Assembly (NCBI RefSeq): GCF_001591345.1
Contig: NZ_BCUS01000024.1
Coordinates: 1 to 64,000 of the forward strand
From: Variovorax boronicumulans NBRC 103145
GTDB taxonomy: Bacteria > Pseudomonadota > Gammaproteobacteria > Burkholderiales > Burkholderiaceae_C
Reading direction: 5' to 3'
Length of the DNA stretch: 64,000 bases
Below the pieces are notes generated by a model. That model ran no database searches. It saw only the letters and a list, made by a program, of their open reading frames with translations, and had not been told where the DNA came from. The position numbers and the translations under genes are program-made. Below, one piece after another: positions 17,640 through 26,295 of this stretch. Position 1 is the first letter of the stretch, and each line of letters begins with the position of its first letter.

Positions 17640-18800
17640 TCAGGCTCCCAGGAGTTCGTTGGCGACCACGTTGCGCTGCACCTCGGAGGTGCCGCCGGCG
17701 ATGGTGCGGGCGCGCGTGAACATGTAGTTCTGGATCCAGGTGGCGTCGGGCACGTCGTCCCCCGCCTCGGCGAGAAAGCGATGCGCGGCATCGGGACCGA
17801 CCGCATCGAGGGCGATGGTCGTCAGGCGTTGTGCGACGTCGGCGCAGGTCATCTTGATGACCGAGGGCTGCACGCCCAGCGGGCGCTGGTGGATCAGATC
17901 GTCGGTGGCCTGCGCCATCATCACGCGCGCCCCCTTCACGTCGGCCTCGCACAGCAGCAGCTTGTGGTGCAGGCCGCTGAAGTCGCGCAACCCTGCGGCG
18001 GCGCGGCTCGCCACGTCCACCAGCTGCGTGACCTGGCGGCGCATGAGTTCCAGCCGCGCCACGTTGGCCGGCGGAAGGCGTTCACGCTCGAGCAGGAACT
18101 TGGCGCAGGTCCAGCCCTTGCCGACTTCGCCGACGAGGTTGTCGGCGCGCACGCGCACCTCGTCGAAGAACACCTCGTTCAGGTGATGCCAGCCGTCGAT
18201 GGTCTGGATCGGGCGCACGGTGATGCCCGGGGTGTCCATGGGCACCAGCAGCAACGAGATGCCTTCCTGCTTCTTCGCTTCCTTCGACGTGCGCACCAGC
18301 ATGTAGATCATGCTGGCCTCGTGGGCATGCGAGGTCCAGATCTTCTGGCCGTTGACGACCCACTCGTCGCCGTCTCGCCGTGCGCTGGTGGACAGCGAGG
18401 CCAGGTCGGAACCCGAGCCGGGCTCCGAATAGCCCTGGCACCACCAGTCCGAACCGTCGAGGATGCGCGGCAGGAACCGCGCCTTCTGCTCGGGTGTGCC
18501 GAAACGGATGATCACCGGACCGATGTGGCCCAGCCCGTGGTGGTACAGGGGCGGACAGTCTTTCTCGGCCATCACCTCCTCGAAGATGAGGCGCTGGCGA
18601 ATGTCCCAGCCCGTGCCGCCGGCTTCGCGCGGCCAGCTCGGCGCACCCCAGCCCTGGGCGTTGAGGATCTTCTGCCAGGCCTGGTATTCGCGCTTCGTGA
18701 TCTTCTGGCCGGCCGCGACGACGGCGCGGATCTCTGGCGGGCAGGCGCTGCGCACGAACGATTCGAGTTCGCGCCGGAAGCCGGCGTAGTCGATGGACAT
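17640..18800 (-). CDS. Acyl-CoA dehydrogenase family protein, long subunit
   Basis: 386 residues with full ACAD architecture: GWGAPSWPREAGGTGWD near residue 50, QGYSEPGSGSDLASLSTSA for the FAD/substrate loop near 125-145, GQKIWTSHAHEAS, and RTIAGGTSEVQRNVVANEL at the C-terminus. The usual YEGT glutamate position reads AGGT, as in dehydrogenases that use a glutamate elsewhere. The start has AGGAGA upstream. Paired with the shorter dehydrogenase that follows at once; probably an alpha/beta pair for a branched or cyclic acyl-CoA. Confidence 0.88.
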   Translation of the reverse strand: MSIDYAGFRRELESFVRSACPPEIRAVVAAGQKITKREYQAWQKILNAQGWGAPSWPREAGGTGWDIRQRLIFEEVMAEKDCPPLYHHGLGHIGPVIIRFGTPEQKARFLPRILDGSDWWCQGYSEPGSGSDLASLSTSARRDGDEWVVNGQKIWTSHAHEASMIYMLVRTSKEAKKQEGISLLLVPMDTPGITVRPIQTIDGWHHLNEVFFDEVRVRADNLVGEVGKGWTCAKFLLERERLPPANVARLELMRRQVTQLVDVASRAAAGLRDFSGLHHKLLLCEADVKGARVMMAQATDDLIHQRPLGVQPSVIKMTCADVAQRLTTIALDAVGPDAAHRFLAEAGDDVPDATWIQNYMFTRARTIAGGTSEVQRNVVANELLGA

Positions 18801-18828
18801 CTTGTCTCCTGTGGAATTTCGGAAAGGC

Positions 18829-19770
18829 TCAACCCTTGCGCAGCTGCGTGATCAGCTCGTCCAGGGCGGCGGTGGCACCGGCGGCGTCGCGCCGGCGCAG
18901 GTTGTGCGCCACCTTGCGACGCAGCGGAAACAGGTCGGGACGCGGGCGCACCGAGAGCACATGCGTCATGCGCTCGCGCAGCACGCTGGTCATGGTCTGC
19001 GCCATCAGCGTGAGCGCTTCGTTGTGGCCGGCCGTGGCGATCGAAGAGAAGAACGCACTGGCGGAGGCGATGCGCTCCTTGAGCGGCGCGTCGTCGGGGT
19101 GGGCCTCAATGGCACCGGCGGCTTCATGCACGGCGTCGAGCTCGGCCTCGGTGGCGCGTTCGCTGGCCAGGCGCAGCAACGTGCCATAGAGCGTGCGATA
19201 GGCCTCGTCGATGTCGGCGTCTCCCAGCCGCCCTTCCACGACCAGCTTGCGCAGCGACTCGGCCAGCTTCATGTAGGCGCCCTTGTAGAACACCAGCGCC
19301 TGGTCGGCCGCTCCGGCGCTCAGGTGCCGAACCTCGCCGATGAAGATGGTGTGGTCGCCGGCTTCGTGAGCCGCATGCACGCGGCATTCGAAGCTCGCCA
19401 GGCAATCGTCGATCAGCGGCATGCCCAGCGCGCCGGCGCGCCACGGCACGCCCTCGAACTTGTCCTCGATCTTGCTTGAGGCGAACCGGCCCGACAGCGC
19501 ATCCTGCTGCTCGGAGAGGATGTTGATGACAAAGCCGTCCGCCGCCTGGAACGTGCCCAGCAATCGGCTCGCATTGCGCAGGCTGAACAGCACCAGCGGC
19601 GGGTCCAGCGAGACCGAACTGAAGGAGTTGCAGGTCAGGCCGGCCGGCTGGCCGTCCGGCGTGCAGGTGGTGATGACCGCCACGCCGGTCGGAAAGCACC
19701 CGAGCAGCTGACGGAACTGGGCAGGCTCGATGGCGCCGCGGGTGCTTTCTTCTTCAGCGACTTCGGACAT
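18829..19770 (-). CDS. Flavin reductase domain fused to an FCD-like (GntR effector) domain
   Basis: 313 residues. Residues about 15 to 175 are a flavin reductase (FMN-binding split barrel): LGCFPTGVAVITTCTPDG, LTCNSFSSVSLDPPLVLFSL and DHTIFIGEVRHL. Residues about 185 to 310 are all-helical and resemble the FCD ligand domain of GntR regulators (ERATEAELDAVHEAAG, SAFFSSIATAGHNEAL). No DNA-binding winged helix is present. It lies 21 bases downstream of the luciferase-like monooxygenase, so it probably supplies reduced flavin to it. The C-terminal domain could make reductase activity effector-dependent, by analogy with reductases carrying C-terminal MarR-type domains. Confidence 0.8.
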   Translation of the reverse strand: MSEVAEEESTRGAIEPAQFRQLLGCFPTGVAVITTCTPDGQPAGLTCNSFSSVSLDPPLVLFSLRNASRLLGTFQAADGFVINILSEQQDALSGRFASSKIEDKFEGVPWRAGALGMPLIDDCLASFECRVHAAHEAGDHTIFIGEVRHLSAGAADQALVFYKGAYMKLAESLRKLVVEGRLGDADIDEAYRTLYGTLLRLASERATEAELDAVHEAAGAIEAHPDDAPLKERIASASAFFSSIATAGHNEALTLMAQTMTSVLRERMTHVLSVRPRPDLFPLRRKVAHNLRRRDAAGATAALDELITQLRKG

Positions 19771-19791
19771 GGCGTCTCCTGGCGCTCGGCC

Positions 19792-20883
19792 TCAGGCCGC
19801 AGCGAGTTCGCTCTGGACCGCGGGCCGATGCGGCGGATCGTTGGCGATCTCCTGCTGCACCGTCGGAATGATGACCTTGCCCCAGACCTCGAGCTGGCGC
19901 AGCATCGTGGCGTGATCGAAATCGCCCATCTGCGTCTGGAAGCAGTAGTGCACCGGCTTGAGCGTGCGGATTTCGTTGACCACGCGCTCGATCACGGTGT
20001 CGATGTCGCCCACGGGCAGCAGCGCGCGCATCTCGTCCAGCGTGGGCTCGCCCTCGACGATGCCTTCTTCGACCTGGTAGTCGTCGGCGATCTGCGCGGT
20101 GCGGCGCTTCAGGCTGACGGCGATGCGGCGCTGGTAGCGGGCGCACTCGAGGTAACTCTCCACCTCATCCTTGTTGTTGCTGGCATAGGCCGCGCGCAAC
20201 AGGCCGACCTGCACGCCGGCCGGGTCCTTGCCCTCTGCCGTGGCCACCTTGTCGATGAGGGCCCGGGTGCTGGCCAGCTTCTCCAGGCCGCCGTCGCCGC
20301 CGGAGACGAACACGTGGTGGTCGGACTTCACGGCGCGCGACAGGAAGGCCGGGTCGACGCTGGTGATCCACATCGGCGGCATGGGTCGCTGCACCGCGCG
20401 CTGGCTGATGGCGCTCATCGGCTGCTGATAGTACGCGCCGTCGTAGCTGAACTTCGGCTCCCGCAGGCCCGCCTCGAGCATGTCGAGCATCTCGAAGGTG
20501 CGGCCCTTTGCGGATTCGAGCGACACGCCGAAACGCTCGAACTCGAACTGCTGGTAGCCCGAGCCGATGCCCAGGTTCAAACGGCCGTTCGACAACTGGT
20601 CGACCATCGCCACATCGGCGATCAGGCGGGCCGGTGTGTACAGCGGAGCGACGACAATGCCGGTTCCCAGCCGGATGTTGCGGGTGACCGCGGCGCAGTG
20701 CGCGATCATGGTCAACGGCGACGAGCACATGCCGTAGTTGCTGAAGTGGTGCTCGGCGTACCACGCGGCCCCGAAACCCAGTTCGTCCGCCAGACGCGTC
20801 TGCTCGATGGCGTCGCGCAGGATCTGGTGGGAGGTCTTATGCTTGTTCCGCTGCTGCATCAAAATGAAGATTCCGAAATCCAT
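19792..20883 (-). CDS. LLM-class flavin-dependent monooxygenase
   Basis: 363 residues, bacterial luciferase-like TIM barrel. It begins MDFGIFILMQQRNKHKTSHQ; AWYAEHHFSNYGM near 45, RLGTGIVVAPLYTPARLIAD and LNLGIGSGYQQFEFERFG follow. ATG 20883 has AGGAG upstream; a longer open frame exists but lacks support. First gene of the leftward catabolic operon. With the reductase that follows it should form a two-component FMNH2-dependent monooxygenase that inserts oxygen (hydroxylation or Baeyer-Villiger) into the pathway substrate. Substrate unknown. Confidence 0.87.
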   Translation of the reverse strand: MDFGIFILMQQRNKHKTSHQILRDAIEQTRLADELGFGAAWYAEHHFSNYGMCSSPLTMIAHCAAVTRNIRLGTGIVVAPLYTPARLIADVAMVDQLSNGRLNLGIGSGYQQFEFERFGVSLESAKGRTFEMLDMLEAGLREPKFSYDGAYYQQPMSAISQRAVQRPMPPMWITSVDPAFLSRAVKSDHHVFVSGGDGGLEKLASTRALIDKVATAEGKDPAGVQVGLLRAAYASNNKDEVESYLECARYQRRIAVSLKRRTAQIADDYQVEEGIVEGEPTLDEMRALLPVGDIDTVIERVVNEIRTLKPVHYCFQTQMGDFDHATMLRQLEVWGKVIIPTVQQEIANDPPHRPAVQSELAAA

Positions 20884-20985
20884 CGCTGTTGCTCCTGGTT
20901 GGCTGGTGTTGATCGAGGTCCATCGTAGGAACTCAATGCCTGCGTGGATCACCAGCGAACGCACAGCTTCTTTGCGTCTTTCGAA

Positions 20986-21894
20986 ATGAAGGCCCTCGAC
21001 TCGCTGCGCATCTTTGTGGCCACCCAGCGCAAAGGCAGCCTCTCGGCCGCGGCCCGCAGCCTCAGCCTTTCGCCCGCGACCATCTCTAGGCGCATCAGCG
21101 CACTGGAAGAAGAACTGGGCGTGCAACTGGTGGATCGCACCAGCCGCAACCTCAAGGTGACGGAAGCAGGCCAGGCCTTCCTGGAGCGGGCCGAGGCGAT
21201 GCTGGAACTCATGAGCGAGGCCGAGCAGGCCGTGCACAACGCGCGCCAGCGACCAGAAGGCCGCCTGCGCGTGCATTCGCGCACGCACATCGGCCTGCGC
21301 GTGCTGGCACCGCTGCTGCCGCGCTTCGCGGAGCTCTACCCCGACATCCGGGTCGAGCTCGAGCTCTCCGAGCATCCGATCAACCTGGTGGAGCACGACT
21401 TCGACGTCGACATCCGCACCGGAGAGTCCAACGATTCAGGCTTCGTCATCAAGCGGCTGCAGTCCAGCGACGAGGTGCTGGTGGCCAGCCCAGCCTTCGT
21501 GAAGACCTACTCGCGCATCCGGCATCCCAGCGACCTGCCGCACGTGCGCTGCCTCACCTACCGGCGCGAGCGCGAAGTCATCACCTGGAAGTACATCGAC
21601 CCGGCGGGTGAACAGCAGGAGCTGGCCATCCAGGGCGTGCTCAGCGCCAACAACGGCGAGCTGCTGCGGCTGGCTGCCATCGGCGGCATGGGCGTGGCGC
21701 TGCTGTCCGAGGCCACCGTGCGCGACGACCTGCGCGACGGCACGCTGGTGCGGCTGCTGCCCGAATACCGCTTTGCCGTGCGGGCGTTCTCCAACGGTGT
21801 CTTCGCCGTCTTCCGGCAGAGCCGCGTGCTGCCGCTGAAGGTGCGTGCCTTCGTGGACTACGTGGCAGACGCACTCAGAAGCGAGACCCGCTAG
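20986..21894 (+). CDS. LysR-family transcriptional regulator
   Basis: 302 residues from ATG 20986, where homology begins (MKALDSLRIFVATQRKGSLS). An upstream in-frame ATG at 20944 adds 14 unlikely residues. HTH: AAARSLSLSPATISRRISAL. The substrate domain covers about 90 to 295, with GRLRVHSRTHIGLRVLAPLL. It is divergent from the monooxygenase/acyl-CoA operon, with 102 bases between starts, and is its likely regulator. Its end overlaps the convergent SMP-30 gene by 4 bases. Confidence 0.88.
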   Translation: MKALDSLRIFVATQRKGSLSAAARSLSLSPATISRRISALEEELGVQLVDRTSRNLKVTEAGQAFLERAEAMLELMSEAEQAVHNARQRPEGRLRVHSRTHIGLRVLAPLLPRFAELYPDIRVELELSEHPINLVEHDFDVDIRTGESNDSGFVIKRLQSSDEVLVASPAFVKTYSRIRHPSDLPHVRCLTYRREREVITWKYIDPAGEQQELAIQGVLSANNGELLRLAAIGGMGVALLSEATVRDDLRDGTLVRLLPEYRFAVRAFSNGVFAVFRQSRVLPLKVRAFVDYVADALRSETR

Positions 21895-22772
21895 ACGTCG
21901 GCGAAGTGATGGGGCAGACGCCCCGTGGCGGGCAGGCCGGTGATCACGAACAGCCCGCCATCCTGCGCCTGGTTGCCCTCCAGCCGCGCGCTGCGTGAAA
22001 TGGTGGTCAGGTACATGTGCTCCAGGCGGGGCCCACCGAAGCAGATGCTCGTGGGGTAGCTCACCGGCAACTCGACCAAGCGCTCCAGCGTGCCGTCCGG
22101 GGCATAGCGCGCCAGCTTGGCGGCGCGGGTCAACACCGTCCAGAGGAACCCTTGTGAGTCGACCGTCGCCCCGTCGGGCCCGGAGTCGAACGCGTGCGTC
22201 TTCGCGAACTCGCGCTTGTTGCGCAGGGGACCGCTCGGATCGTAGTCATAGGCCCAGAGGGTTCTCTCCAGGCTGTCGGCCAGGTACAGCACGCGGCCGT
22301 CGGGGCTGAAGCAAGGCCCGTTGGCAAAACCGATGTCGTCGGCCAGGTGCTCCACGCGAAGGTCGGGGCGCAGCCGGTAGAGCCCGCCCTTCACCGCCTC
22401 GCCGGCCTGGCGATCGACGTGCATGGTGCCCGCCAGGAAGTTGCCCGCCGGATCGCATTTGCCATCGTTGAAGCGGACCTTCGGATCGTCCACGGGAATG
22501 CGGGCCAGGTGCGCCAGTGTCCGCGTGGCGAAGTCATAGCGCGCAAAGGTGTGGCGCAGCGCCACCACGACGGCCTCGCTGCGGCACGGCGCGATCGAAC
22601 CCACGGGCGCGGGCAACGGGTGCCGCTCGGGCAGCCCGGTCTCGGTGTTCAACCGCCACAGCGTGCCGGCCAGCGCGTCGATCCAGCTCAGCGCCTGTGC
22701 ATCGGCATCCCAGCAGGGGCTCTCGCCCAGTTGATCTTTGGTCGTCCCGACCCGGGTGATCTTCACGGTCAT
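21891..22772 (-). CDS. SMP-30/gluconolactonase/LRE family protein
   Basis: 293 residues from ATG 22772, where family similarity starts (MTVKITRVGTTKDQLGESPCW); an ATG 48 bases upstream is in frame but adds unconserved residues. Six-bladed beta-propeller with metal ligands in LGESPCWDAD (Glu), RFNDGKCDPAGNF (Asn/Asp), and LYLADSLERTLWAYDYD near 180. A calcium- or zinc-dependent lactonase that could open a lactone made by Baeyer-Villiger oxidation; this link to the monooxygenase is an inference. It is divergent from the Bug receptor at 22910. Confidence 0.85.
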   Translation of the reverse strand: MTVKITRVGTTKDQLGESPCWDADAQALSWIDALAGTLWRLNTETGLPERHPLPAPVGSIAPCRSEAVVVALRHTFARYDFATRTLAHLARIPVDDPKVRFNDGKCDPAGNFLAGTMHVDRQAGEAVKGGLYRLRPDLRVEHLADDIGFANGPCFSPDGRVLYLADSLERTLWAYDYDPSGPLRNKREFAKTHAFDSGPDGATVDSQGFLWTVLTRAAKLARYAPDGTLERLVELPVSYPTSICFGGPRLEHMYLTTISRSARLEGNQAQDGGLFVITGLPATGRLPHHFADV

Positions 22773-22909
22773 CGGGCAAGTGTGCGGGCGCGCTGGCGCC
22801 CCTGTCGGCGCATCCCGCAAAGCTGCTTTTCATTCCTTGCAGATCACTGCTGGGAGCTGCGCCCTAGACTGAATCCAGCGTTCGATTCGAACCAGAACAG
22901 GAGACAAGA

Positions 22910-23872
22910 ATGAGCTATCGAAAACTCGTCATGGGGTTGGCGCTGGGTGCCTGCGCGCTCGCCCCGGCCCTCGCCCTTGCCCAACAGGTGACCCGCCTCG
23001 TCGTGCCCTTTGCGGCCGGCGGCGGCACCGACCAGTACTGCCGCATCCTGGCCCAGGAACTCGGCAAACAAGGGCTGAACGTCATCATCGAGAACAAGCC
23101 CGGCGCCAGCGGCATCCTGGCCGCCGACTACGTGGCGCGCGCCAAGCCGGACGGCCAGACCGTGCTCGTGTCGTCGCTGGGCACGCTCGCGAACAACAGC
23201 GTGCTCTACGAGAAGCTGCCCTACGACCCCGTGAAGGACTTCGCGCCGGTCACGCAGATCGCCTACCAGCCCGCCATCGTCGTGGGCCGCACCGACCTGC
23301 CCTACAAGAACATCAAGGAAATGGTGGCCTACGCCAAGCAGAACCCCGGCAAGATCAACCGCGGTTCGCCCGGCGCGGCCATCCTGACCAACCTGGCACC
23401 CATCGCTTTCGAAAAGGAACAAGGCTTCAGCACCTTGCACATTCCTTTCAACGGAGACGCCCCCGCGCTGCAGGCCCTGCTGGGCAACCAGATCGACATT
23501 CACGGCACGTCCATCACGGGATCGCTTCCCTACGTGAAATCGGGCAAGTTGCGCGTGCTCGGCGTGATGGATTCACAGCGCCTGCCGCAGGTGCCCGACG
23601 CCCCCACGTTCAAGGAACAGGGCTTCGACATGGAAGCCACGCTCTGGTACTCGCTCTCGGTGCCTACCGGCACGCCCAAGCCGGCGATCGACCGGCTGAA
23701 CAAGGCCGTGAACCAGGTGATCGCCGACCCCGACTTCGTGGCCCGCGCCCGCGCCATCGGCATGGAGCCCCGCGGCGGCACGCCCGAAGAGCTGGCCCGG
23801 TTCATCAAGGTCGAGGCGGACCGCTGGCTTCCGATTTTGCGCAGTTTGAATCTGCCGAAGCAATCGCACTGA
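22910..23872 (+). CDS. Bug/TctC-family periplasmic solute-binding protein (paralogue A)
   Basis: 320 residues. The signal peptide covers about 1-25 (MSYRKLVMGLALGACALAP, cleavage near ALA-QQ). The TctC fold follows: LVVPFAAGGGTDQYCRILAQ near 30 with the ligand loop, KPGASGILAADYVA near 62, KLPYDPVKDFAPVTQIAY near 105, and HIPFNGDAPALQALLGNQID. It binds a carboxylate-type ligand in the periplasm. No TctA/TctB membrane partners are nearby, which is usual for Bug proteins in Burkholderiales. It is strikingly similar to the receptor at 27055-28014. A TAGACT-like -10 is seen near 22865. Confidence 0.9.
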   Translation: MSYRKLVMGLALGACALAPALALAQQVTRLVVPFAAGGGTDQYCRILAQELGKQGLNVIIENKPGASGILAADYVARAKPDGQTVLVSSLGTLANNSVLYEKLPYDPVKDFAPVTQIAYQPAIVVGRTDLPYKNIKEMVAYAKQNPGKINRGSPGAAILTNLAPIAFEKEQGFSTLHIPFNGDAPALQALLGNQIDIHGTSITGSLPYVKSGKLRVLGVMDSQRLPQVPDAPTFKEQGFDMEATLWYSLSVPTGTPKPAIDRLNKAVNQVIADPDFVARARAIGMEPRGGTPEELARFIKVEADRWLPILRSLNLPKQSH

Positions 23873-23889
23873 TCCTCAGGGTCCCATGC

Positions 23890-23940
23890 ACAACGCCCCG
23901 GAACTCAAGCCCCAAAGGGCTTCGGGTTCCGGGGCGTTGT
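23890..23940. terminator. Strong bidirectional hairpin between convergent receptor genes
   Basis: A perfect 15-bp inverted repeat, ACAACGCCCCGGAAC at 23890-23904 and its complement at 23926-23940. Inside it is a second short stem (AAGCCC at 23907 with GGGCTT at 23917). It sits 18 bases after the stop of the left receptor and 38 bases from the stop of the convergent one. There is no long T run, so it may act as a rho-assisted terminator or a processing barrier. Confidence 0.65.
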
Positions 23941-23977
23941 TGCGAGGGCGTCGGCACCCGAGGGTGCCAACCCCAAA

Positions 23978-24997
23978 TCAGATCGAGATGTCCTTCTCCG
24001 ACGCCACCTTGTTCCAGCGCTCGAACTCGCTGGCCATTCGCCGCTTCATGACTTCGGGCGGCTGGTAGGCGCTGAGCGCGCCGATGTTTTCGAGCCCGCG
24101 CTTCGTGTCCGCTTCGGCCAGGATGCGGCGCAGTTCCGAGTCGAGCCGGGTCACCACGCCGGCCGGCGTGCCGTTCGGCACGATCAGGCCGCTCCAGCTG
24201 CTCACATTGAAGCCAGCGAAGCCTTGCTGCGCGATGGACGGCACCTCGGGCAGGAAGGCCCGGGCATCGGCGGAGCCGAGCGCCAGCGCCTTGAGGCGTC
24301 CGCTGCGGATGTGCGGCATGGCCGCGACCAGGTCGACGAACATGGCGCCGATCTGCCCACCCAGCAGATCGGTGATGGCCGGCGCACTGCCCTTGTAGCC
24401 CACGTGCTGCATGGGAAAGCCGCCCATGTCCTTGAGCTGCTCCATCGCCAGGTGGCCGATGCTCCCCGACCCCGCGGTGGAGTAATTGACCGGCTGCGCC
24501 TTGGCGGCCGCGATGAAGCCCTTGAGATCGTTCACGCCCGGCAGCACCAGCGGGTTGATCATCAAGACCAGCGGCAAATCGTAGACCGACGCCACGCAGG
24601 TGAAGTCCTTGCGCACGTCGTACTGGTTGTTCCTGTAGACGATCGGTGCCACCAGCGCGGGCATGCCGAACATCGACACCGTGTAGCCGTCGGGCGCCGA
24701 CTTGATCAGCGACGTGGTGCCGATGGACCCCGAGGCGCCGGGACGGTTGTCCACGATGACAGGCTGGCCGAGCGCGCTGGCCAGCTTCTGCGCGACCAGG
24801 CGCGCGGTCGCATCGGTCGGGCCGCCGGCCGGAAAGGCCACGACCATGCGAACGGTTTTTTCGGGCCAGCGGCTCGCCGCGTTGGCGCCGGCGGACAGCG
24901 ACGCCAGCCAGGGCGCTGCGCCGGCCGCGAGGCACGACTTCAGCAGGAGCCGGCGCGGGGCGGCTGGTTCGGTTTCGCGCATGCGGTGTTCGTTCAT
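23978..24997 (-). CDS. Bug/TctC-family periplasmic solute-binding protein with Tat-like signal
   Basis: 339 residues. The N-terminus contains PRRLLLKSCLAAGAAPWLAS, a twin-arginine signal of RRxLLK type, ending near GANA. The mature domain includes VRMVVAFPAGGPTDATARLV, NRPGASGSIGTTSLIKSAPD and HVGYKGSAPAITDLLGGQI. It is only distantly related to the two flanking Bug proteins. Its start overlaps the CaiB gene end by 4 bases, so this receptor is co-translated with a CoA-transferase, which hints at uptake of a carboxylic acid that is then activated. Confidence 0.88.
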   Translation of the reverse strand: MNEHRMRETEPAAPRRLLLKSCLAAGAAPWLASLSAGANAASRWPEKTVRMVVAFPAGGPTDATARLVAQKLASALGQPVIVDNRPGASGSIGTTSLIKSAPDGYTVSMFGMPALVAPIVYRNNQYDVRKDFTCVASVYDLPLVLMINPLVLPGVNDLKGFIAAAKAQPVNYSTAGSGSIGHLAMEQLKDMGGFPMQHVGYKGSAPAITDLLGGQIGAMFVDLVAAMPHIRSGRLKALALGSADARAFLPEVPSIAQQGFAGFNVSSWSGLIVPNGTPAGVVTRLDSELRRILAEADTKRGLENIGALSAYQPPEVMKRRMASEFERWNKVASEKDISI

Positions 24998-26202
24998 TTG
25001 ATGACGCTTCTTTGGCTCAGGGAATCAAGTTGGCCGTCGCCCATGTCGAGCAGCTCACGCAGCACTTCGGCCGTGTGCTCCCCCAGGTGCGGCGGGTGGT
25101 GGCGCACGCCCGCGCGTGCGCCGTCGATGATGTAGGGCGGCGCGTGCACGGCCTGCGGCCCCGCCTGCGTGTCTTCGAAGCGGTGCCAGACCTGTGTCTG
25201 CGCCGTGCGGTCGGACTGCAGCGCGTCGTAGAGACCGAGCACCTCCCCGCAGGGAATGCCCGCCGTGTTCATGCGTGCGATGAGATCGGCGCGCGAGAAC
25301 TGCCCGATCTTCGCGAGCAGCAGCGGCAGCAACTCGTGCCGGTGCTTCGAGCGTTCGGTGTTGGTGGCGAACTTCGGATCGACCGGCAGCTCGGGGCAAA
25401 AAATCACTTCGTCGCAGAACTTCCTGAACTGGCCGTTGTTGCCGACCGCGATCACCACCGGACCGTCCGCGGCCTCGAACACGCCGTAGGGCACGATCGA
25501 CGGGTGCGAGTTGCCGAACTTGGCGGGGTCGCCCTTGTTGAGCCAGGCGGTGAGCCCGTAGTACGAGGTGATCATCATCCCGCTGTCGTACAGCGACATC
25601 TGGATGTGGCGGCCCTCGCCGGTGCGCGTGCGTTCGTAGAGCACGGCCAGGATGGCCTGGGCTGAGTACATGCCGGTGAACATGTCGACCGCGGCAATGC
25701 CGAACTTCAGCGGGCCCTGGCCTTCTTCGCCATTCATGGCCATCAGGCCCGTCTCGCCCTGGATCACGAGGTCGTAGCCCGGCCGCGCTTTTTCCTGGCT
25801 CAGCACCGAGTAGCCGGAGATCGAGCAGTAGATGAGCTTCGGGTTGAGCTTGCGCAGGTCGTCGTAGCCCAGTCCCATCTTCTGCGCGCCGCCGTACTTG
25901 AAGTTCTGGATGACCACGTCGCACTGCGCGGCGAGCTGGCGCACGATGTCCTGGCCTTCCTTGTCCTGCAGGTCCACGCAGATGGAGCGCTTGTTGCGGT
26001 TGCAGCTGTTGAAGTAGGACGTGTTGTGGCTGCCGATGCGCACGCCCCAGTCGCGCGTGTCGTCGCCGCGTTCAGGATGTTCGACCTTGATCACGTCGGC
26101 GCCCAGGTCGGCCAGCGCCATGCCGCACAGAGGGCCGGCCATGACGCGTGACAGGTCCAGCACGCGCACGCCTGCAAGGGGTTGCATGAAAGTTGGGTTC
26201 AT
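24994..26202 (-). CDS. CaiB/BaiF family CoA-transferase (class III)
   Basis: 402 residues from ATG 26202. Class III signatures: LAGVRVLDLSRVMAGPLCGM at the N-terminus, ADLGADVIKVEHPERGDDTR near 40, and GYDLVIQGETGLMAMNG with the catalytic aspartate near 165. The C-terminal PPYIIDGARAGVRHHPPHLG closes the fold. It moves CoA between carboxylic acids, e.g. from succinyl-CoA or an acyl-CoA. Alternative start: ATG 26187 (MQPLAGV). It sits between an SDR and a Bug receptor on the same strand, an uptake-and-activation set. Confidence 0.88.
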   Translation of the reverse strand: MNPTFMQPLAGVRVLDLSRVMAGPLCGMALADLGADVIKVEHPERGDDTRDWGVRIGSHNTSYFNSCNRNKRSICVDLQDKEGQDIVRQLAAQCDVVIQNFKYGGAQKMGLGYDDLRKLNPKLIYCSISGYSVLSQEKARPGYDLVIQGETGLMAMNGEEGQGPLKFGIAAVDMFTGMYSAQAILAVLYERTRTGEGRHIQMSLYDSGMMITSYYGLTAWLNKGDPAKFGNSHPSIVPYGVFEAADGPVVIAVGNNGQFRKFCDEVIFCPELPVDPKFATNTERSKHRHELLPLLLAKIGQFSRADLIARMNTAGIPCGEVLGLYDALQSDRTAQTQVWHRFEDTQAGPQAVHAPPYIIDGARAGVRHHPPHLGEHTAEVLRELLDMGDGQLDSLSQRSVIK

Positions 26203-26295
26203 TCGATGGTTCTCGGGTCTTGTCTTCGATGCGGTTCGCCTGTTCGCCCGGGCGATCGCCGGACGACCGCGCACGGCGCAGCCGCGCGGCCTCCA

